10,000 bases of DNA from Candidatus Hydrogenedens sp. (GTDB lineage: Bacteria; Hydrogenedentota; Hydrogenedentia; Hydrogenedentales; Hydrogenedentaceae): the NCBI GenBank assembly GCA_020216745.1, contig JAIWNQ010000072.1:1-10000 (forward strand), given 5' to 3'. The notes under the pieces are model-generated. The model ran no database searches. It saw only the letters and a program-made list of their open reading frames with translations, and was not told where the DNA came from. Positions 6,445-10,000 of this stretch are shown one piece after another (the first letter of the stretch is position 1; every line of letters begins with the position of its first letter). Both the position numbers and the translations under genes were made by a program.

Positions 6445-7953
6445 ATGTCTGTTCAAACACAAGAAGGAAGTGAAAATAATAAATCAACTGAGTCAAAGGT
6501 AGTATGGTATAAAAATCCAGCATTTCATTTTGTAGTTATTTTTTTTGTTGTGGTAGTAATTTTCTTGACAGCTTATCGGTACTTAGTGCAGACGACATGG
6601 AATGATTGGTATTTATTCACTTTGGCAACAAATACAGCTCGTGTGCTGAATTGGATTGGTGATGAAGCAGCATTAGAGGGAATCCCACAAAGTCAGAGTC
6701 CAGAGGAAATACGAGCATGGCTTTTAGCATGGTCAAGAGGTGCTTCGCACCCTGAACCATCGGACTATCTTAACGTTCCCAAAGGTCCTTTGACTGCATG
6801 GGAACAATGGTCGTATCGGGCTCAGAAATCGAGAAAGCAAAGTATTCAGACAAAGATAGGTCCGAGGGTTGTTTTCACTTTAAAAGCGGGATTGCTTCAA
6901 AAAATAGCGAATATGGAAAAGAAAATCGATTCGGTAAAAAATGACCCCAATTTGTCCGAACCGGAAAAAGCAAGTTTATTAGCAAAATATAATGATGAAT
7001 TACAAGCGTTGCAGTTGGAGTATAGGAATTCACAGAATGACCCTAATAAAGTAAAGAATATTCATGGATACATATTTCCATTCATTATCATTTCGGAATG
7101 TGGAGCCATTGAAATTATGGCTATTTTCTTTGCTGCGGTTATTGCATTTCCTACATTACTACGAAAAAAACTTTTGGGAATAATTATTGGAATTCCATTA
7201 ATGTATTTTGTAAATATTTTTCGGCTTAGTTTTTTGGCGATTGTAGGTGCATTGAACTCAGGAGGTAAATGGTTTGAATTCTTACATTATTATGTATGGC
7301 AAGCGGTATATATTGTTTTTGTTGTTGCTGTGTGGCTTGCATGGATAGAGTTTGTTGTTTATGCTGAAACAAAAGAAGGACTTTCCACTCGTGAACGATT
7401 AGCTCAAATCTTTCAACGAAAAACATTAGCCCCATTGTTCCAGACATTTATGTTTTGTTTGAAATTTATACTTGTTGTTGTTCCATTAGTTTGTATTTGG
7501 TGGGCTATGATACCTATTTATGGCTGGCTTTTAGTCCAAATATCTGGTGCCATTTTAAAATTTGTTATGGGCGTACCTATTGTCGCTGGTGGAATTCGAC
7601 CTTCTGGTTTCTTAAACACTGCTTCTTTGATATATTTTGTGATTCAAGGATATGAGTTTGAAAAATCTTCGCCTATAGCTTTATTGATTACGAACTTACC
7701 ACCGTTTATTTCCTTAATACTTATAACAAGAGTAGGATGGGTGAGCAGGTTGAAGAAAGCATTATTAGGCTCAATTATTATTATTATGGGACATATCCTA
7801 TTTATTGTGATTGTGCTTCGGTATCAAGAAGTTTTAAAGGCATATAGTGAATTGCCTATGGCTGTTATTCAGTTCTACCTTACTATGCCATTTATGCTGT
7901 GGATTGCGATGGTTTTCAAGGAGCGATTCTTAAACAAAGAAACAAAAAGATAA
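6445..7953 (+). CDS. Exosortase/archaeosortase-like membrane protein with large insert and second membrane half
   Basis: Exosortases are membrane cysteine transpeptidases that cut C-terminal sorting signals of exported proteins. The 502-residue product has a first helix at about 27-44, a mainly soluble region at about 75-205, and many helices after residue 208. The catalytic pattern of the family is visible: C219 in SECGAIEIM, R260 in NIFRLSFLAIVG and H281 in FEFLHYYVWQ. The spacings of 41 and 21 residues and the hydrophobic, basic-loop context between them match the family. Typical core members are about 170-300 residues. The extra length comes from the soluble region, which includes a likely coiled coil at about 145-197, and from a C-terminal membrane half at about 331-494. 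That half resembles the first but lacks the triad. The start is supported by AAAGG just upstream, with a close spacing. The gene is divergent from ppdK; no sorting-signal substrate or EPS gene is in the window, so its target is unknown. Subfamily is not assigned, although the core looks most like XrtH-type sequences. Confidence 0.75.
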   Translation: MSVQTQEGSENNKSTESKVVWYKNPAFHFVVIFFVVVVIFLTAYRYLVQTTWNDWYLFTLATNTARVLNWIGDEAALEGIPQSQSPEEIRAWLLAWSRGASHPEPSDYLNVPKGPLTAWEQWSYRAQKSRKQSIQTKIGPRVVFTLKAGLLQKIANMEKKIDSVKNDPNLSEPEKASLLAKYNDELQALQLEYRNSQNDPNKVKNIHGYIFPFIIISECGAIEIMAIFFAAVIAFPTLLRKKLLGIIIGIPLMYFVNIFRLSFLAIVGALNSGGKWFEFLHYYVWQAVYIVFVVAVWLAWIEFVVYAETKEGLSTRERLAQIFQRKTLAPLFQTFMFCLKFILVVVPLVCIWWAMIPIYGWLLVQISGAILKFVMGVPIVAGGIRPSGFLNTASLIYFVIQGYEFEKSSPIALLITNLPPFISLILITRVGWVSRLKKALLGSIIIIMGHILFIVIVLRYQEVLKAYSELPMAVIQFYLTMPFMLWIAMVFKERFLNKETKR

Positions 7954-7971
7954 ATTATTTTCGGTAATTAT

Positions 7972-8375
7972 TTATTCCATCCAATCCATCAAGAGGATTA
8001 AGGTTAAAATAAACTCATAAAACGCATTATTTCTATGCTTATGCCGAAACTCTAATTTTTCCAAGTAATACTTTAAATACTTCCTACTTACGCAGTGAAA
8101 CTTCAGCAAACATTCCTTCATATAACTCCAAAAAACATCTGTACCATTGATATATACCCTCCATTGGTAAACCCCTGTCCCACATCTATCCGTGAATACC
8201 TAAAATGTTCACCATGTATTACAAGAGTATCATAGACTTTATATTGGGTTAATATTTATAATGCCCCTTTTAATCTTTTATGACTATAGGTGTAGCATTT
8301 GTAAATACATTTTCTTATCCAACCTATTCATTTAGACTTGCAGAATGGACAGTCTTTGATAGAGATATATGGTTA
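7972..8375 (-). pseudogene. Decayed IS1595-family transposase remnant
   Basis: No intact frame exists here, but minus-strand translation gives pieces of an IS1595 (ISXO2-like) transposase in the right order. From 8351 down, DCPFCKSK and then CIYKC form a remnant of the N-terminal zinc ribbon. A TGA at 8330-8328 and a TAA at 8258-8256 interrupt this frame. It continues as LTQYKVYDTLVIHGEHFRYS and FTNG to about 8163. A one-base shift near 8160 moves to a second frame with RVYINGTDVFWSYMKE, CLLKFHCVSRKYLKYYLEKL and EFRHKHRN, which is open to a TAA at 7974-7972. Family transposases are about 300 residues; here the zinc ribbon is joined almost directly to the last catalytic part, so the middle is deleted. 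The final DDE glutamate, normally in INGIEGFW, reads as aspartate. With two stops, a frameshift and a deletion it cannot be active. I could not identify terminal inverted repeats or target duplications. Confidence 0.75.
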
Positions 8376-8377
8376 TG

Positions 8378-8402
8378 GGTAGATACATGCGTCTGCCCCT
8401 AC
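8378..8402. repeat. Imperfect palindromic repeat, possible REP-like element
   Basis: The minus strand reads GTAGGGGCAGACGCATG followed by TATCTACCC. GGGCAGAC and its partner pair with one mismatch around a short GCAT-type centre. Sequences of the form GTAGGGGCAGAC...GTCTGCCC are, from general knowledge, a recurrent intergenic palindrome in many unrelated bacterial genomes. It directly abuts the transposase remnant and is much richer in GC than its surroundings. Only one copy is in the window, so repetition cannot be shown here. Confidence 0.4.
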
Positions 8403-8595
8403 AATAGTTTGTAATATAGCGGGAATATCTTTGCTCCTAAAAGGAGGGTTCGTAGAATAATCATTGTATTTTATGATACCATTTGTTTTTTTGGAGATGG
8501 GATGCTTTCTTTATAGATTGTTTCTGTAGAGAGGAATAGAAAAACAAAATATATTCGTGTTTTTTTATGTCATGTGTAGTGGAGAAACAAGAAAG

Positions 8596-8624
8596 TTGTT
8601 TTTATTGTGGTGGTGTTATACATA
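8596..8624 (+). promoter_or_regulatory. Weak promoter candidate for gatCA
   Basis: TTGTTT at 8596-8601 and TACATA at 8619-8624 are 17 nt apart, ending about 60 nt before the preferred gatC start at 8685. An alternative -10, TATACA at 8617-8622, gives a 15-nt spacer. Neither hexamer is a strong match, so this is only a pointer to where the operon promoter may lie. Confidence 0.2.
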
Positions 8625-8684
8625 GAAAGAGAGGGGTAAAATATGGTATTCTATTGGCAAACAAGAGATGTTAGGGAAAGGAAT

Positions 8685-8987
8685 ATGGAAAAGAAAAAGA
8701 TTACACGAGAAGAAATACATCATATTGCTGATTTGGCTTATTTATTTTTAGATGATGAGAAAGCGGAAAAATTGGCACTTGATTTATCGGAAATTATTGG
8801 GTATGTAGAGAAGTTAAATGAGTTGTCAACCGATGATGTGGAGCCGATGATGCATGCAGTTCCGCTGGAAAATATATTAAGAGAGGACGATGTAAAACCT
8901 TCGATTGAACGTGAGGATACGTTTCGTTGTGCTCCTTTGCACGATGGTGAGTATTTTTTAGTGCCTAAGATTTTGGAGGTGGATTAA
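8685..8987 (+). CDS. gatC: Asp-tRNA(Asn)/Glu-tRNA(Gln) amidotransferase subunit C
   Basis: GatC is the small subunit of the GatCAB amidotransferase. It wraps around and stabilises GatA and GatB, while the complex converts Glu-tRNA(Gln) or Asp-tRNA(Asn) to the amidated form in the cytosol. The product matches the family end to end: ITREEIHHIADLAYLFLDDEK, then IIGYVEKLNELSTDDVEPM, LENILREDDV with PSIERED, and the closing GEYFLVPKILEV. From the ATG at 8685 the protein has 100 residues, the normal size, and begins MEKKKITREE as expected, with AGGGAAAGG upstream. A second in-frame ATG at 8643 would add 14 residues (MVFYWQTRDVRERN) with no family counterpart, although it has a better spaced GAGGGG at 8631-8636. 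I prefer 8685 on family grounds but cannot exclude 8643. The gene is followed after one base by gatA, so the two are co-transcribed. Confidence 0.94.
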   Translation: MEKKKITREEIHHIADLAYLFLDDEKAEKLALDLSEIIGYVEKLNELSTDDVEPMMHAVPLENILREDDVKPSIEREDTFRCAPLHDGEYFLVPKILEVD

Positions 8988-8988
8988 G

Positions 8989-10000
8989 ATGCAGGAGAAG
9001 TGGTGGGCAAAAACAGCTACAGACATTAGTGAGCATGTCCGTAAGAAAGAAGTATCCCCTGTGGAAGTTGTTCAGGATTTTTTGGAACGTATTCAGGAAG
9101 TAGATAGTAAGGTTGATGCATTTACTCAAGTTTGGAGTGATTATGCTCTTCAGCAGGCGAAGTCATTGGAGGGAAAAGTAGTGAAAGGGGAACCTCTTGG
9201 ACCTCTTGCTGGGGTTCCTGTCTCAATAAAGGAGGTTATTTGTACACGAGAAGGATTTACAACCTGTGCTTCAAAGATACTTGCGGGTTATCGTAGTCCT
9301 TATGATGCGACAGTGGTTAATAAGTTAAGGGATGCGGATGCTATTTTTATTGGTAAAGTAAATATGGACGAGTTCGCCATGGGCTCTTCAACTGAAAATA
9401 GTTCAATTAAGTTGACGCGGAATCCGTGGAATCTTGAATATGTGCCAGGAGGTTCAAGTGGTGGTTCTGCAGCCTCAGTGTCTGCGGAAGAGTGTGTTGT
9501 GTCATTGGGAAGTGATACAGGAGGTTCTATTCGTCAGCCTGCTTCTTTTTGTGGATGTGTGGGATTAAAGCCTACCTATGGCAGAGTTTCACGATTCGGA
9601 TTAGTAGCATTTGCGTCGTCATTAGACCAAATTGGTCCGCTGAGTAAAAATGTTTTGGATAGTGCTGTAGTTTTGTCTGTTATCAGTGGGAAAGACCCAA
9701 ATGATACGACTTCTGTTGACCTTCCACAAGTTGATTTTGCGGAAAAGATAAGAAAAGGTGTGAAACCGACATCCCTGCGAATTGGATTACCGAAGGAATA
9801 TTTTACTGGGGATTTGAATAAAGAAGTAAAGGAACTTATTTTGAAAGGTGTTCAGGTTTTAGAGAAGCAAGGAGCATCTGTGGTAGAAATATCACTTCCG
9901 CATACGGAGTTTGCAGTTTCAACGTATTATATTATTTGTACGGCGGAAGCAAGTGCGAATTTGGCGAGATTTGATGGGGTTCGTTATGGTTTTCGACATC
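8989..10000 (+). CDS. gatA: Asp-tRNA(Asn)/Glu-tRNA(Gln) amidotransferase subunit A (partial, N-terminal part)
   Basis: GatA is the amidase subunit that releases ammonia from glutamine for transamidation of mischarged tRNA. About 337 of the usual ~485 residues are present and the frame is open to the right edge. The Ser-cisSer-Lys triad of the amidase-signature family is in place: K81 in VSIKE, S156 in VPGGSSGGSAA and the nucleophile S180 in GSDTGGSIRQP. These are two residues offset from K79, S154 and S178 of the S. aureus enzyme. Other family blocks include GKVNMDEFAMGSSTENS, GLKPTYGRVSRFGLVAFASS and LDQIGPL. The start has an excellent GGAGGTGG ribosome binding site at 8975-8982, 6 nt before the ATG, overlapping the end of gatC. 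One oddity is that the residues after K81 are Glu-Val where the family almost always has Asp-Asn. A gatB gene is expected elsewhere, possibly downstream. Confidence 0.97.
   Translation, partial: MQEKWWAKTATDISEHVRKKEVSPVEVVQDFLERIQEVDSKVDAFTQVWSDYALQQAKSLEGKVVKGEPLGPLAGVPVSIKEVICTREGFTTCASKILAGYRSPYDATVVNKLRDADAIFIGKVNMDEFAMGSSTENSSIKLTRNPWNLEYVPGGSSGGSAASVSAEECVVSLGSDTGGSIRQPASFCGCVGLKPTYGRVSRFGLVAFASSLDQIGPLSKNVLDSAVVLSVISGKDPNDTTSVDLPQVDFAEKIRKGVKPTSLRIGLPKEYFTGDLNKEVKELILKGVQVLEKQGASVVEISLPHTEFAVSTYYIICTAEASANLARFDGVRYGFRH

Larger units (their letters stand above)
7954..8642. other. 689-bp intergenic region without an intact gene
   Basis: This is the only stretch longer than 300 bases without an intact gene. 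Its left 60 percent is the IS1595-family remnant on the minus strand. Next to it lies a short palindromic repeat at 8378-8402. From about 8403 to 8627 I see nothing beyond AT-rich sequence and a small CTCCT/AGGAG hairpin at 8434-8446 too weak to call. The last part should hold the promoter and ribosome binding site of gatC. No convincing terminator follows the exosortase-like gene. Confidence 0.7.

Noticed and set aside
7226..7655. Minus- and plus-strand ORFs inside the exosortase-like gene
   Set aside because: They overlap a continuous membrane-protein frame with catalytic motifs and show no coding features of their own.
8434..8446. CTCCT-AAA-AGGAG hairpin as a terminator or anti-Shine-Dalgarno switch
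   Set aside because: The stem is only 5 bp, there is no T-tract, and no start codon follows at a suitable distance.

Overview
The window comes from an AT-rich bacterial chromosome. The content is bacterial throughout: a GatCAB-type amidotransferase operon, a bacterial pyruvate phosphate dikinase, a biosynthetic thiolase, a proton-pumping membrane subunit and an exosortase-like protein. Exosortases are known mainly from Gram-negative-type bacteria with exopolysaccharide or outer-surface systems. Together with a free-standing acyl-CoA-binding protein, this points to a poorly characterised, probably uncultured, environmental lineage. I cannot name the phylum from the sequence.

Layout from left to right. 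Positions 1-1273 (minus) hold the N-terminal ~424 residues of an MrpA/NuoL-type antiporter-like subunit that runs off the left edge. Divergent from it, 1397-1552 (plus) is a 51-residue one-helix membrane peptide with a good ribosome binding site. Positions 1689-2873 (minus) are an acetyl-CoA acetyltransferase. It is divergent from an acyl-CoA-binding protein at 3043-3315 (plus), and the gap between them carries a perfect 26-bp palindrome that looks like a shared operator. A strong hairpin at 3335-3368 ends the acyl-CoA-binding protein gene and, read the other way, the pyruvate phosphate dikinase gene at 3392-6181 (minus). Divergent from the dikinase is a 502-residue exosortase-like membrane protein (6445-7953, plus). 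The 689 bp that follow hold no intact gene, but do hold a decayed IS1595-family transposase on the minus strand (7972 to about 8375) and a short palindromic repeat. The window ends with gatC and the first 337 codons of gatA (plus), one operon with a 1-nt gap.

Functionally, the thiolase and acyl-CoA-binding protein form a plausible acyl-CoA module under a common regulator. The dikinase links pyruvate and phosphoenolpyruvate. GatC and GatA belong to the enzyme that amidates mischarged Glu-tRNA(Gln) and/or Asp-tRNA(Asn).

The most unusual object is the exosortase-like protein. It keeps the Cys-Arg-His catalytic triad (C219, R260, H281), has a roughly 125-residue non-membrane insert with a coiled coil ahead of the active site, and carries a second C-terminal membrane half. 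That second half can be aligned with the first without gaps across the three catalytic positions, and all three are replaced there.
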